Shown one piece after another: positions 12,241-22,122 of a DNA stretch of 64,000 bases. Position numbers and translations under genes: made by a program. The stretch lies in assembly GCF_012933445.1 (NCBI RefSeq), contig NZ_JABBNC010000028.1, forward strand, positions 1 through 64,000, in the 5' to 3' direction. Numbering within the stretch: the first letter of the stretch is position 1; each line of letters begins with the position of its first letter. Source of the DNA: Actinoplanes sp. TBRC 11911. GTDB taxonomy: Bacteria > Actinomycetota > Actinomycetes > Mycobacteriales > Micromonosporaceae. The notes beneath the pieces were generated by a model. It made no database searches and was not told the DNA's origin. It was given only the letters and a program-made list of their open reading frames with translations.

Positions 12241-12704
12241 TCAGTCCGCCAGGCGGGCCGGGAAGCCGCCGGTCGCGATCGGGCCCCACCGGTCGATCGT
12301 GACCCGGATGAGCGATTTGCCCTGGTCGGCCATGGCCTGGCGGTACTCGTCCCAGTCCGGGTGCTCGCCGGAGATGCAGCGGAAATACTCCACCAGCGGC
12401 TCCAGCGCGTCGGGCAGGTCGAGCACCTCGGCCGTGCCGTCGACCTGCACCCACGGGCCGCCGAAGTCGTCCGACAGCACGCACACCGAGACCTGCCCGT
12501 TGCGGCGCACGTTCATCGCCTTGGCCCGCTCCGGGTACGTCGACACGACGATGCGGCCCTGCGTGTCGACGCCGATGGTGTTCGGCGACGCCTGCGGCCG
12601 GCCGTCGCGGCGCGTGGTCATCAGGATCCCGTGATGCCGGATCCGGATGAACTCGAGTAACTCGTCGCGGGTGACCTGCGTGTTCGTCGCGATCGTGCGC
12701 GGCA

Positions 12705-12705
<1 letters not shown>
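12241..12705 (-). CDS. PPOX-class (Rv1155-like) flavin/F420-dependent oxidoreductase
   Basis: 154 residues, a split-barrel fold. The N-terminal helix TRDELLEFIRIRHHGILMTTRRDGRPQ is followed by the dinucleotide/F420-phosphate binding strand RIVVSTYPERAKAMNVRRNGQVSVCVLSDD and a C-terminal RVTIDRWGP. This is the pattern of the Rv1155/TIGR03618-like F420-binding family found in mycobacteria and actinomycetes. The substrate cannot be told. The start codon overlaps the ppgK stop by one base (TGATG), so it is translated with the glucokinase. Confidence 0.8.
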
Positions 12706-13475
<770 letters not shown>

Positions 13476-13562
13476 GGTTCCAATTTTGTTTCCCGGTGTT
13501 TACCACGGACGTGCGACATCGAATCGCACCGCAGGTCATCCCTACGTCACGTCACAGTTTTG

Positions 13563-14129
13563 TCACTGCGCGCCGGACGCCCGCCAGTTCAGCTGGGTCA
13601 GCAGCGAGCGGGCCTGATCCACCAGTTCCGCGTCGGTGGTCACCGAGTAGGTGCCGGCCTGGATCGAGCTGCGGGAGGCGAAGTCGCGCCGGCCGCCGGT
13701 CGCGGCGTGCGCGATCGCGCCGAAGATCGCACCCCAGGCGGCGCCGATGAGCAGGCCCGCGATGATCACGGCGAACCAGTTCGAGCTGGAGAACAGCCCG
13801 AACAGCAGGCCGATGAACAGACCGAACCAGGCGCCGCTGGCCGCGCCGGCGAGCGCGGCCCGGCCCACCGTGAGGCGGCCCAGCACGTTCTCCACCAGGC
13901 GCAGGTCGGTGCCGATGATCGCGGTGCGCTCGACCGGGAACTTCGCGTCGGACAGCGTGTCGACCGCCTGCTGCGCCATCGCGTAGTCGGGGTAGGTGCC
14001 GACCACGGTGACCGGGACGTTCGGCGAGGCGAGGTTCTGCTGGGGCAGGCTGGGCACCCCGGCCGGGCCGGGCGGGATGGTGTTGCCGGCGGAGGGGCTG
14101 GTCAACGGGTTGTTGGATGGAGTCGTCAC
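13563..14129 (-). CDS. general-stress-protein-like (YflT/Gsp17M) membrane protein
   Basis: 188 residues, GTG start with GGGAGG. A Pro-rich N-terminus is followed by the domain VTVVGTYPDYAMAQQAVDTLSDAKFPVERTAIIG, typical of Gsp17M-like proteins. Next is a Gly-zipper-like hydrophobic hairpin (ALAGAASGAWFGLFIGLLFGLF and AVIIAGLLIGAAWGAIFGAIAH), i.e. two membrane segments, and a short basic C-terminal domain. The role is unknown, likely envelope stress. It overlaps the PAP2 stop by 4 bp (14126-14129), so the two genes form one unit. Confidence 0.75.
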   Translation of the reverse strand: MTTPSNNPLTSPSAGNTIPPGPAGVPSLPQQNLASPNVPVTVVGTYPDYAMAQQAVDTLSDAKFPVERTAIIGTDLRLVENVLGRLTVGRAALAGAASGAWFGLFIGLLFGLFSSSNWFAVIIAGLLIGAAWGAIFGAIAHAATGGRRDFASRSSIQAGTYSVTTDAELVDQARSLLTQLNWRASGAQ

Positions 14130-15034
14130 GTGGTGCCTCCCTGAGGGGTGGTGCCGGGCGCGACTTCCGCCGAAGCGAGCCGCATCCAGAGGAGAAAGGT
14201 GCCGGCGACGGCGGCGGTGATGCACGCCGCACCGGCGAGGAACGCGAAACGGCCGGACACGAGGTCTGGCGTCACGCGTTCGGACAGGGCCACGGCGGCC
14301 AGGCCCAGCAAGCCCGTCACCGCGGTCACCGCCCCGATCGCGATCAATGGCAGGGTGGCTAGCCGGCCCGGTCGGCGCGACGCGGCTAGTGACCGGTAGC
14401 GACCGGCCCGAATACCGAATGTTGCCAAAGAACCCCAGGTCAGCACAATGAGCAGGGCGGCCACGGTGTCGCTGGGCCGGTGCCAGGCGGCCCAGACCGT
14501 GGCGATCGCGATCACCGCGACGTAGCCGGCGCCGATCAGCGCGACGGTGCCGCGAATCGCCTGTGGAAGCACCATGACCAGCGCGAACGCGACGGAGGCG
14601 GCGGCCGCGGTGTGGCCGGACGGGAACGAGTTCGGCGCCGGGAACTGATCGAGGTGCGGCCGGATCAGGTGGGTCTTGAGCAGCTGGACGCTGCCGTTCG
14701 ACCCGAGCACGAGCAGGGCCGCTCCGACCGCCAGGTCGATCCGCTTGCGCAGCACGCCGATCGCGGCCGCGACCAGGCAGACCAGCACCAGGCTGACCAG
14801 CGTGGTGCCGTTGAGCGTGCGGTTCAGCACCTCGATGACCTTGGGATGGTGCACCTCGGCGCCGCGCATGGCCCGGGTGTCCACCGACTGGCCGAGCGTG
14901 GTGCGGATGAAGACCTGGTAGGTGGCGAAGGTGGCCGCTGCCGCGAGAACCAGGGTCACCAGCGGCGCGAGTAACCCGGGACGTGACGTGGCGGCGGCGG
15001 GGGGCGCCTGCTCGTGGGACGCCAGGACCGTCAT
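14126..15034 (-). CDS. PAP2-superfamily lipid phosphatase, membrane
   Basis: 302 residues with six predicted membrane segments. The three phosphatase motifs are present: KTHLIRP (KX6RP-like), FPSGHTAAAAS (PSGH), and AAWHRPSDTVAALL (SRX5HX3D-like: His nucleophile and Asp). Enzymes of this type remove phosphate from lipid phosphates such as undecaprenyl pyrophosphate or phosphatidate. An additional C-terminal pair of membrane helices carries no motif. It is the first gene of a two-gene unit with the stress-type membrane protein and is divergent from a cell-wall hydrolase. Confidence 0.88.
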   Translation of the reverse strand: MTVLASHEQAPPAAATSRPGLLAPLVTLVLAAAATFATYQVFIRTTLGQSVDTRAMRGAEVHHPKVIEVLNRTLNGTTLVSLVLVCLVAAAIGVLRKRIDLAVGAALLVLGSNGSVQLLKTHLIRPHLDQFPAPNSFPSGHTAAAASVAFALVMVLPQAIRGTVALIGAGYVAVIAIATVWAAWHRPSDTVAALLIVLTWGSLATFGIRAGRYRSLAASRRPGRLATLPLIAIGAVTAVTGLLGLAAVALSERVTPDLVSGRFAFLAGAACITAAVAGTFLLWMRLASAEVAPGTTPQGGTT

Positions 15035-15220
15035 CGGCGATGTCCTCCAAACGGCAAACAACGGGACGGGGAGACACAAGCGGTAGCCCTTGTGCCCAGA
15101 CGCGCCCACTTTCAAGCACAACAACCTAGCTGCACCCGGCAGCGCTCTCGGCTCGCAACGCGCCCTCGCGACCTTCGACCGGAACAGCCGCAAGGCACCG
15201 GAACGAGGGGGAACGTTCGC

Positions 15221-16150
15221 ATGAGCCAGCCCAGCCTGGGCAAGACCACCCGACGCCTGCTCGCGGGCCCGATGCTGGCGTTCGCCGTCGCGTCGGCGCT
15301 CGCGATGCCCGCCGCCGCCCACGCCGCCGGGGTGTCCGGCACGGCGAAGGCGCAGGCCGTCAAGGCCAAGCCCGCGAAGGCGAAGCCCGCCGCGAAGGCA
15401 CCCGTCTACAAGGTCGGCACCGTGCGCAGCGCCGACGGCAAGGTCAACATCCGGACGGCGCCGTCGACCTCGGCGCCGGTCAAGCGCAGCGTGCTCACCG
15501 GCGCCAAGGTCAACGGCGTCTGCGGCGTGGTCGGCAGCCAGGTCAGCGGGACGGTCCGGTCGACCACCCAGTGGAACCGGCTGTCCGACGGCACGTACAT
15601 CTCGCACGCGTACGTGGTGACGCCGACCCTGCACCTGTGCCCGGGCGCGTCGCTGACGCCTGCCGTGCCGCTGACGACCGCGCAGTTCCTGGCCGCCGCC
15701 GCGCCGGGCGCGCAGCAGGGCTGGCGCGAGTTCGGTGTCCCGGCGTCGGTCACCATGGCGCAGGCCATCCTCGAGTCGGGCTGGGGCCGCAGCGGCCTGT
15801 CCACCGCCGACAAGAACTACTTCGGGATCAAGTGCCAGAACGGCGCGTACGGGAAGATCGCCAACGGCTGCCACGTCTACACCACGCAGGAGTGCACCAA
15901 GGCCGGCACCTGCTTCACCACCACCGGAGCCTTCCGCACGTACGCCTCGATGGCGCACTCGTTCCGCGACCACGGCTCGTTCCTGCGGGTCAACAGCCGG
16001 TACAAGCCCGCGTTCGCCTACACCAAGGACGCCAACAAGTTCATCTGGCAGGTGTGGAAGGCGGGCTACGCGACCGACCCGAACTACTACACGAAGGTCA
16101 CCGGGCTGATGACCACCTACAACCTGTACAAGTACGACACCTGGAAGTGA
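15221..16150 (+). CDS. secreted glucosaminidase (peptidoglycan hydrolase) with SH3-like domain
   Basis: 309 residues. Signal peptide: RRLLAGPMLAFAVASALAM ending AAAHAAG. A Lys/Ala/Pro-rich linker (KAKPAKAKPAAK) follows, then a bacterial SH3-like module (KVNIRTAPSTSAPVKRSVLTG) and a C-terminal FlgJ/LytF-type glucosaminidase domain: SVTMAQAILESGWGRSGLSTADKNYFGIKC with catalytic Glu in ILESGWG. It cuts glycan strands outside the cell. The start ATG lies in a 186-bp divergent intergenic region shared with the PAP2 gene. That region holds a small CACAAG/CTTGTG hairpin near 15076-15095; I looked for a ydaO-type riboswitch there and could not support one. Confidence 0.88.
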   Translation: MSQPSLGKTTRRLLAGPMLAFAVASALAMPAAAHAAGVSGTAKAQAVKAKPAKAKPAAKAPVYKVGTVRSADGKVNIRTAPSTSAPVKRSVLTGAKVNGVCGVVGSQVSGTVRSTTQWNRLSDGTYISHAYVVTPTLHLCPGASLTPAVPLTTAQFLAAAAPGAQQGWREFGVPASVTMAQAILESGWGRSGLSTADKNYFGIKCQNGAYGKIANGCHVYTTQECTKAGTCFTTTGAFRTYASMAHSFRDHGSFLRVNSRYKPAFAYTKDANKFIWQVWKAGYATDPNYYTKVTGLMTTYNLYKYDTWK

Positions 16151-16156
16151 CCGGGG

Positions 16157-16190
16157 CACCCCCGTCGGCCGAACCCGGCCGGTGGGGGTG
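16157..16190 (+). terminator. hairpin terminator with T-run
   Basis: CACCCCCGTCGGCC / GGCCGGTGGGGGTG (two mismatches) followed by TTT and TTTT, seven bases after the hydrolase stop codon. Confidence 0.85.
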
Positions 16191-16200
16191 TTTCGCGTTT

Positions 16201-16206
16201 TACGCT
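16201..16206 (+). promoter_or_regulatory. -10 box TACGCT, leaderless start of the CHASE gene
   Basis: TACGCT ends exactly 7 nt before GTG 16214, in an AT-richer stretch, with no Shine-Dalgarno. Confidence 0.5.
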
Positions 16207-16213
16207 CTTTTAG

Positions 16214-17239
16214 GTGGAAATAGCGGAACGCGGTAGACAGGCACTCGCCCTCGCCGTGGTCGTCGCGGGTCTGGCCGGCACCGCCCTCACCAGCATGGCG
16301 ATCCGCGCCGATCAGCGGGAGACCGCCGAGACGGTGATGGACCAGCGCACCGCGGCGGCCCTGGCGGCGGTGCGCACCGAGGCCGGCCGCTACCGCGCGC
16401 TGCTCGAGGCGACCGCCGCCGGCCTCGCCCTCGACGACCGGCTGAGCTGGGACGACTTCGACGCCGCGACGGCGCCGCTGGCCGCGGCCGGGCTGAGCGG
16501 GGCGACCAGCGTCGCCTACGTGGTGCCGGCCCGCACCGCGGACATCGCGGCCGTGCAGCGGCGCTGGCGCGAGCGCGGCGCGACCGGACTCGTGCTCCAG
16601 CCGGCGCCGGCGCGCGGCGAGCACTACTTCTCGATCTTCACCCGGCCGCTCGGCGGCACAAGCGCGTCGCCGGACGGGCTGGACGCAGGCGCATCCCCGG
16701 AGGCGGCCGAGGCCCTCGAAGGGTCACGTTCGTCCGGCCAGCCGAGCGTCTCCGACGCGTACGGGGACGGCCAGGGGTTTTCGTTCGTGTTCGCGGCCCC
16801 GCTCTGGACCCGCGCGAGCCGGCCCGAGTTCCGGGGGTGGCTCGTGGCCGGCCTGCGCGGCCCGGACTTCCTGAGCGGGCTGCCGGCCGCGGCCGGGCTG
16901 AACGCCGAGCTGCTGCCCACCGGACGCCCGCTGCCCGGCCGGCCCGGCCTGGAACGGCGCGGCACCGTCGAGGTCGCCGACCGGCAGTGGACCCTGATCA
17001 CCCGCGCCGCGAGCGGCGGGCGCACCGGGCTGCCGCTGACCGTGCTGATCGGCGGCTGCGTGCTGACGCTGACCGTGGCCGGGCTCGTGCATGCGCTGGC
17101 CACCGCGCGCCGGCGCGCGGTGCGCACGGTCCGCCGCCAGGCCGCCCTGCTCAGCGAGCGGGCGGAACTGGAGGAGCTGACCCGGCACGCGCCCCCGGAC
17201 GACCGGGTTCGCGATCCCAGCCGTGCGGTCGCCGATTGA
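16214..17239 (+). CDS. CHASE-domain membrane protein without output domain
   Basis: 341 residues. One membrane helix (about 9-30), an extracytoplasmic CHASE sensor domain (about 50-230, including FDAATAPLAAAGLSGATSVAYVVPA and GEHYFSIFTRPLGG), a second helix (about 272-294), then a basic coiled coil (RRRAVRTVRRQAALLSERAELEEL) and about 20 unstructured residues. CHASE domains normally feed a PAS, GGDEF or histidine kinase module, which is absent: the protein stops after the coil and the next gene is an unrelated reductase. It may be a truncated receptor or may act through a separate partner. Confidence 0.8.
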   Translation: MEIAERGRQALALAVVVAGLAGTALTSMAIRADQRETAETVMDQRTAAALAAVRTEAGRYRALLEATAAGLALDDRLSWDDFDAATAPLAAAGLSGATSVAYVVPARTADIAAVQRRWRERGATGLVLQPAPARGEHYFSIFTRPLGGTSASPDGLDAGASPEAAEALEGSRSSGQPSVSDAYGDGQGFSFVFAAPLWTRASRPEFRGWLVAGLRGPDFLSGLPAAAGLNAELLPTGRPLPGRPGLERRGTVEVADRQWTLITRAASGGRTGLPLTVLIGGCVLTLTVAGLVHALATARRRAVRTVRRQAALLSERAELEELTRHAPPDDRVRDPSRAVAD

Positions 17240-17293
17240 CGCGAGGCAGGATGGGAACTGTTGTCCCGTCAACATCCGGGAAGGAAGACCCCC

Positions 17294-18085
17294 ATGACCA
17301 TCCCAGCCCTCTCGCTGCCGAAAGCCGTCGACGGCACCCCGGTCGAGATGCCGTTACTCGGGTTCGGCACCTGGCAGATCCGTGGCGACACCGCGTACCG
17401 GTCGGTGCGGGATGCCCTCGAAGCCGGGTACCGGCATCTGGACACGGCGAACGCGTACGGCAACGAGGAACAGGTCGGGCGCGCGCTGAAGGACTCCGGC
17501 GTGCCGCGCGACGAAGTCTTCATCACCACGAAGGTGCCGGCCGAGCACGCCCGCCGGGCCCGCGCCACCCTCGACGGCAGCCTGCGCGCGCTCGGCGTGG
17601 ACGCGGTCGACCTCTGGCTGATCCACTGGCCGCCGTCGCGCGGCGGTTCGGTGGCGTTCTGGCGCGATCTCGTCAACGCCCGCGAGGCCGGCCTGGCGCG
17701 CGCGGTCGGCGTCAGCAACTACAGCATCCGCGAGATCGACGAGCTGATCGACGCGACCGGTGAGCGGCCGGCCGTCAACCAGTTCCGCTTCGGCCCCGAG
17801 TTATGGGACCGGCGGCTGGTCGAGGCGCACCGCGAGCGCGGCGTCGTCGTCGAGGGATATTCGCCGTTCAAGACCACCAACCTGCACGACCCGGTGCTCA
17901 CCCGGATCGCCGCGCAGCACGGCGTCGACACCGCCCGGGTGGTGCTGCGCTGGCACGTGCAGCACGAGATCGTGGTGATCCCGAAGTCGAAGACGCCGGA
18001 GCGGATCGCCCGCAACGCCGACATCGACGGTTTCGTGCTCACCGACGAGGAGATGAGCGCGATCGACGGGCTCGGCCGGGGGTAA
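17294..18085 (+). CDS. aldo/keto reductase
   Basis: 263 residues; ATG preceded by GGAAGGAAGA. Single TIM-barrel AKR of the 2,5-diketo-gluconate reductase type. The tetrad is Asp/Tyr in YRHLDTANAYGNEEQVG, Lys in FITTKVP and His in LWLIHWP. The NADPH-binding C-terminal motif is VIPKSKTPERIARNADI. It reduces carbonyl compounds with NADPH; the substrate is not deducible. It lies between the CHASE gene and hrpA with no functional link visible. Confidence 0.92.
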   Translation: MTIPALSLPKAVDGTPVEMPLLGFGTWQIRGDTAYRSVRDALEAGYRHLDTANAYGNEEQVGRALKDSGVPRDEVFITTKVPAEHARRARATLDGSLRALGVDAVDLWLIHWPPSRGGSVAFWRDLVNAREAGLARAVGVSNYSIREIDELIDATGERPAVNQFRFGPELWDRRLVEAHRERGVVVEGYSPFKTTNLHDPVLTRIAAQHGVDTARVVLRWHVQHEIVVIPKSKTPERIARNADIDGFVLTDEEMSAIDGLGRG

Positions 18086-18129
18086 CGCGCGCGGCGATAA
18101 TCACGAGGCGGTCGCTGCACGTTGTGACC

Positions 18130-18135
18130 TATCCT
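18130..18135 (+). promoter_or_regulatory. possible -10 box TATCCT before hrpA
   Basis: TATCCT ends 9 nt before ATG 18145. No Shine-Dalgarno is present in the gap TGCCGGGAC, so a leaderless hrpA transcript is likely. Confidence 0.4.
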
Positions 18136-18144
18136 TGCCGGGAC

Positions 18145-21100
18145 ATGTCAGTAAGTGCAGAACTGCGCGGCCGGATCGCCGAGTTGCTCCCTCGCGACGA
18201 GCGAAGGCTCCAGCGCCGCCTCGAAGGCATCCGCAGAATCCGTGACGACGCCGCCCGCGAGGCGGTGCTCGCCGAGATAGCCACCGAGGTCGACCGGGCC
18301 GCCGAGCGCCTGGCGGCCCGGCTGGCCGGCCTACCCACGATCACGTACCCGGCGTCGCTGCCGGTCAGTCAGCGCAAGGACGACATCGCCGCCGCCATCC
18401 GCGACCACCAGGTCGTGGTGGTGGCCGGCGAGACCGGCTCCGGCAAGACCACCCAGCTGCCGAAGATCTGCCTGGAGCTGGGCCGCGGGGTGCGCGGCCA
18501 GATCGGGCACACGCAACCGCGGCGGATCGCGGCCCGCACGGTGGCCGAGCGCATCGCCGAGGAGCTGGACCGGCCGCTGGGCTCGACGGTCGGGTACAAG
18601 GTGCGCTTCACCGACCAGGTCAGCGACGACACCATGGTCAAGGTGATGACCGACGGCATCCTGCTGGCCGAGATCCAGACGGACCGGTCGCTGCGCCGCT
18701 ACGACACGCTGATCATCGACGAGGCGCACGAGCGCAGCCTGAACATCGACTTCATCCTGGGCTATCTGCGCGAGCTGCTGCCGAAGCGGCCCGACCTGAA
18801 AGTGATCATCACGTCGGCGACGATCGAGACCGCGCGGTTTGCGACTCATTTTTCGGATATTTCCGGAAAGCCTGCTCCGGTGATCGAGGTGTCCGGCCGG
18901 ACCTATCCGGTCGAGGTGCGCTATCGCCCGCTGGTGCAGACCACCGAGGACGACACCGAGGAGCCGATGGACCAGGTCGACGGCATCGCGGACGCGGTCG
19001 ACGAACTGGGCCGCGACGGTGACGGCGACGTCCTGGTCTTCCTCTCCGGCGAGCGGGAGATCCGCGACACGGCCGACGCGCTGGGCAAACGCAACCTGCG
19101 CAACACCGAGATCGTTCCCCTGTACGGCCGGCTCTCCGCGGCCGAGCAGCACAAGGTCTTCGAACGGCACAGTCAGCGCCGGGTCGTGCTCGCCACGAAC
19201 GTCGCCGAGACCTCGCTGACCGTCCCCGGCATCCACTATGTGATCGACCCGGGTACCGCGCGGATCAGCCGCTACTCCAGCCGCCTCAAGGTGCAGCGGC
19301 TGCCCATCGAGCCGATCTCGCAGGCCAGCGCCAACCAGCGCAAGGGCCGCAGCGGCCGGACCGCGGACGGCATCTGCATCCGGCTGTACTCGGAGGAGGA
19401 CTTCGCGTCCCGCCCCGAGTACACCGAGCCCGAGATCCTGCGCACCAACCTCGCCAGCGTCATCCTGCAGATGACCAACCTGGGGCTGGGCGACCTCGCG
19501 AAGTTCCCGTTCATCGACCCGCCGGACCCGCGCAACATCAACGACGGCGTGAAACTGCTGGAGGAGCTCGGCGCCCTGGACGCGCGGCGGCTCACCCCGC
19601 TGGGCCGCCAGCTCGCCCAGCTCCCGGTCGACCCGCGGCTGGCCCGCATGGTCATCGAGGCGGACAAGCAGGAGTGCGTCGCCGAGGTCATGGTGATCGC
19701 CGCGGCACTGTCCATCCAGGACCCGCGCGAGCGTCCGAACGAGAAACAGCAGCAGGCCGACGAGAAGCACGCCCGGTTCACCGACAAGGAATCGGACTTC
19801 TTCAGCTACCTGAACCTGTGGCGCTACCTGCGCGAACGTCAGCAGGAGCTGTCCGGCAACCAGTTCCGCCGGCTGTGCCGCGCCGAATTCCTGAACTACC
19901 TGCGGGTACGGGAGTGGCAGGACATCTACGCACAACTGCGACAGGTAGCCCGTACGCTCAATCTGTCGTTGAATGAGGATCGTGAGGACCTGTCCCCGGG
20001 TCAGAACGTCCACACCGCACTGCTGTCCGGACTGCTCTCGCACATCGGGCTCAAGGACACCGACAAGCGCGAATATCTGGGCGCGCGCGGCGCCAAGTTC
20101 GCGATCTTCCCGGGCTCGGCGCTGTTCAAGAAGCAGCCGCGCTGGGTGATGTCCGCGGAGCTCGTCGAGACCAGCCGGCTGTGGGGGCGCGTCAACGCCC
20201 GCATCGAACCCGAGTGGGCCGAGAATCTCGCACCGCACCTGGTCAAACGGTCGTACAGCGAACCGCACTGGGAGAAGAAGCAGGGCGCCGTCATGGCGTA
20301 CGAGAAAGTGACTCTCTACGGGTTGCCGATCGTGCCCCGGCGCCGTGTCGGATATTCCCGGATCGACCCGGTGCTGAGCCGTGAGCTGTTCATCCGGCAC
20401 GCGCTGGTCGAGGGCGACTGGGACACCCACCACAAGTTCTACGACGAGAACCGGCGGCTGCTGGAACGCATCGAGGAGACCGAGAACCGGGCGCGCCGGC
20501 GCGACATCGCGGTCGACGACGAGACGGTGTTCTCGCTGTACGACGCGCGGATCCCGGCCGACGTGGTCTCGGTGCGGCACTTCGACGCGTGGTGGAAGAA
20601 GGCCCGCCGGGAAAATCCCGATCTTTTGACGTTCACCCGGGAAATGCTGGTCAACGCGGGACGCGACACCGTCGACCCGAACGCGTTCCCGGACGCCTGG
20701 CTGGCCGCCGGCGTCCGGCTGCCCCTCACGTACGCGTTCGAGCCGAACTCGCAGGCCGACGGCGTCACCGTGGAGGTGCCGCTGACCCTGCTGAACAAGC
20801 TGGACCCGGCCGACTTCGTGTGGTCCGTGCCGGGCATGCGCCGCGACGTGGTGATCGCGCTGATCCGGGCCCTGCCGAAGGCGCTGCGGACGAACTTCGT
20901 GCCGGTCCCGGACTGGGCCGACGCGGTGCTGGACCGGATCCCCGCGCGGCAGGGCTCGTTGCCGGACGCGGTCGGCAACGAACTGCGGCGGCTCACCGGC
21001 ACGGTGGTGCCCCGCGACGCCTGGCATCCCGAGGAGGTGCCGTCCCACCTGCGGATGAACTTCCGCGTCCTCTCCGAGGCCGGCGAGGCGGTCGCCGAGG

Positions 21101-22047
21101 GCCGTGACCTCGAGGAGCTGCGCCGGCGGCTGGCGCCGAAGGTCCAGCAGACCATCTCGGCGGCGGCCGGCGACATCGAGCGCCGCGGGATCACCGTCAA
21201 CGACTTCGGCGTGCTGCCGCGGCGGGTGGCGCAGGTCCGCGGCGGCTACGAGGTGAACGTCTACCCGGCGCTGGTCGACGAGGGCTCGTCGGTGGCGATC
21301 CGGGTCTTCGAGGACGAGCCCTCGCAGCGCGTGGCGATGGTCGCGGGCACCCGCAAGCTGTTGCTGCTGACCCTGCCGCCCGCGGCCAAGTACCTGCAGG
21401 GCCGCCTGGACAATCGGGCCAAGCTGGAGCTTTCTCGGGCGAACCCGTACAAATCGGTCGCCGAGCTGCTGGACGACTGCGCCGGCGCCGCGGTGGACAA
21501 GCTGGTGGCGGACGCCGGCGGCCCGGTGTGGTCGTCGATCGAGTTCGCCTCGCTGCGGGACACCGTGCGGCAGGACCTCGTCGACGCGGTCGCCTCCGTG
21601 GTCACCCAGGTGCAGGCGGTGCTGGCCGACACGTACGACGTCGAGCAGCGGCTGCGCAACCTGCGCGACCCCGGGCTGCTGAGCGCGCTGGCCGACATCC
21701 GGCAGCAGCTCAAGGGCCTGGTGCACCCCGGTTTCGTGACCGAGACCGGCTGGCGGCACCTGCACCACCTGCCCCGCTACCTGCGCGGCATCGTGCACCG
21801 GCTGGACCGCCTGGGCGGCAACCTGGCCCGCGACCGGCAGCTCACCGCCCAGATCCACGAGATCGAGTCCGAGTACCGGGAGCTGCGCGCGGAGGCCCCC
21901 GCGGGCGGGCCGGCCGATCCGGGGCTGTCCGAGATCCGCTGGATGATCGAGGAGTTGCGGATCAACTTCTTCGCCCAGGCGCTGGGCACGGCCTATCCGG
22001 TTTCGGACAAACGCATCTACAAGGCGATGGACCAGTTGCCGATGTAG
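18145..22047 (+). CDS. hrpA: ATP-dependent RNA helicase HrpA
   Basis: 1300 residues, the full HrpA length. DEAH-box core: Walker A GETGSGKTTQLPK (about 94-106), IIDEAHERS (about 190), SATIETARFATHF, then QRKGRSGR (motif VI, about 394). Next come the HA2/OB domains and the long C-terminal DUF3418 region (about 700-1290) typical of HrpA rather than HrpB. It acts on RNA, and in other bacteria on mRNA processing or stalled ribosomes. Codon use is strongly GC3-biased, except a short AT-rich island at 18849-18870. Confidence 0.96.
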   Translation: MSVSAELRGRIAELLPRDERRLQRRLEGIRRIRDDAAREAVLAEIATEVDRAAERLAARLAGLPTITYPASLPVSQRKDDIAAAIRDHQVVVVAGETGSGKTTQLPKICLELGRGVRGQIGHTQPRRIAARTVAERIAEELDRPLGSTVGYKVRFTDQVSDDTMVKVMTDGILLAEIQTDRSLRRYDTLIIDEAHERSLNIDFILGYLRELLPKRPDLKVIITSATIETARFATHFSDISGKPAPVIEVSGRTYPVEVRYRPLVQTTEDDTEEPMDQVDGIADAVDELGRDGDGDVLVFLSGEREIRDTADALGKRNLRNTEIVPLYGRLSAAEQHKVFERHSQRRVVLATNVAETSLTVPGIHYVIDPGTARISRYSSRLKVQRLPIEPISQASANQRKGRSGRTADGICIRLYSEEDFASRPEYTEPEILRTNLASVILQMTNLGLGDLAKFPFIDPPDPRNINDGVKLLEELGALDARRLTPLGRQLAQLPVDPRLARMVIEADKQECVAEVMVIAAALSIQDPRERPNEKQQQADEKHARFTDKESDFFSYLNLWRYLRERQQELSGNQFRRLCRAEFLNYLRVREWQDIYAQLRQVARTLNLSLNEDREDLSPGQNVHTALLSGLLSHIGLKDTDKREYLGARGAKFAIFPGSALFKKQPRWVMSAELVETSRLWGRVNARIEPEWAENLAPHLVKRSYSEPHWEKKQGAVMAYEKVTLYGLPIVPRRRVGYSRIDPVLSRELFIRHALVEGDWDTHHKFYDENRRLLERIEETENRARRRDIAVDDETVFSLYDARIPADVVSVRHFDAWWKKARRENPDLLTFTREMLVNAGRDTVDPNAFPDAWLAAGVRLPLTYAFEPNSQADGVTVEVPLTLLNKLDPADFVWSVPGMRRDVVIALIRALPKALRTNFVPVPDWADAVLDRIPARQGSLPDAVGNELRRLTGTVVPRDAWHPEEVPSHLRMNFRVLSEAGEAVAEGRDLEELRRRLAPKVQQTISAAAGDIERRGITVNDFGVLPRRVAQVRGGYEVNVYPALVDEGSSVAIRVFEDEPSQRVAMVAGTRKLLLLTLPPAAKYLQGRLDNRAKLELSRANPYKSVAELLDDCAGAAVDKLVADAGGPVWSSIEFASLRDTVRQDLVDAVASVVTQVQAVLADTYDVEQRLRNLRDPGLLSALADIRQQLKGLVHPGFVTETGWRHLHHLPRYLRGIVHRLDRLGGNLARDRQLTAQIHEIESEYRELRAEAPAGGPADPGLSEIRWMIEELRINFFAQALGTAYPVSDKRIYKAMDQLPM

Positions 22048-22109
22048 CGGTCGGGTTGGCCCTCGGGTGCCGTTCGGTTACCCCTCTGTCGTGGCGTCGG
22101 CGCAGGCCC

Positions 22110-22115
22110 TAGCGT
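22110..22115 (+). promoter_or_regulatory. -10 box TAGCGT, leaderless start
   Basis: TAGCGT ends 7 nt before ATG 22123, with no Shine-Dalgarno. Confidence 0.45.
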
Positions 22116-22122
22116 CTTCGCC

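Noticed and set aside
15035..15220. c-di-AMP (ydaO) riboswitch before the peptidoglycan hydrolase
   Set aside because: Such switches often precede cell-wall hydrolases in actinobacteria, but the conserved core could not be found; only a small CACAAG/CTTGTG hairpin is present.
18331..21858. A 1175-codon open frame antisense to hrpA
   Set aside because: Shadow of hrpA; the translation is Gln/Val/Arg-rich without motifs, while the plus frame shows the complete DEAH helicase.
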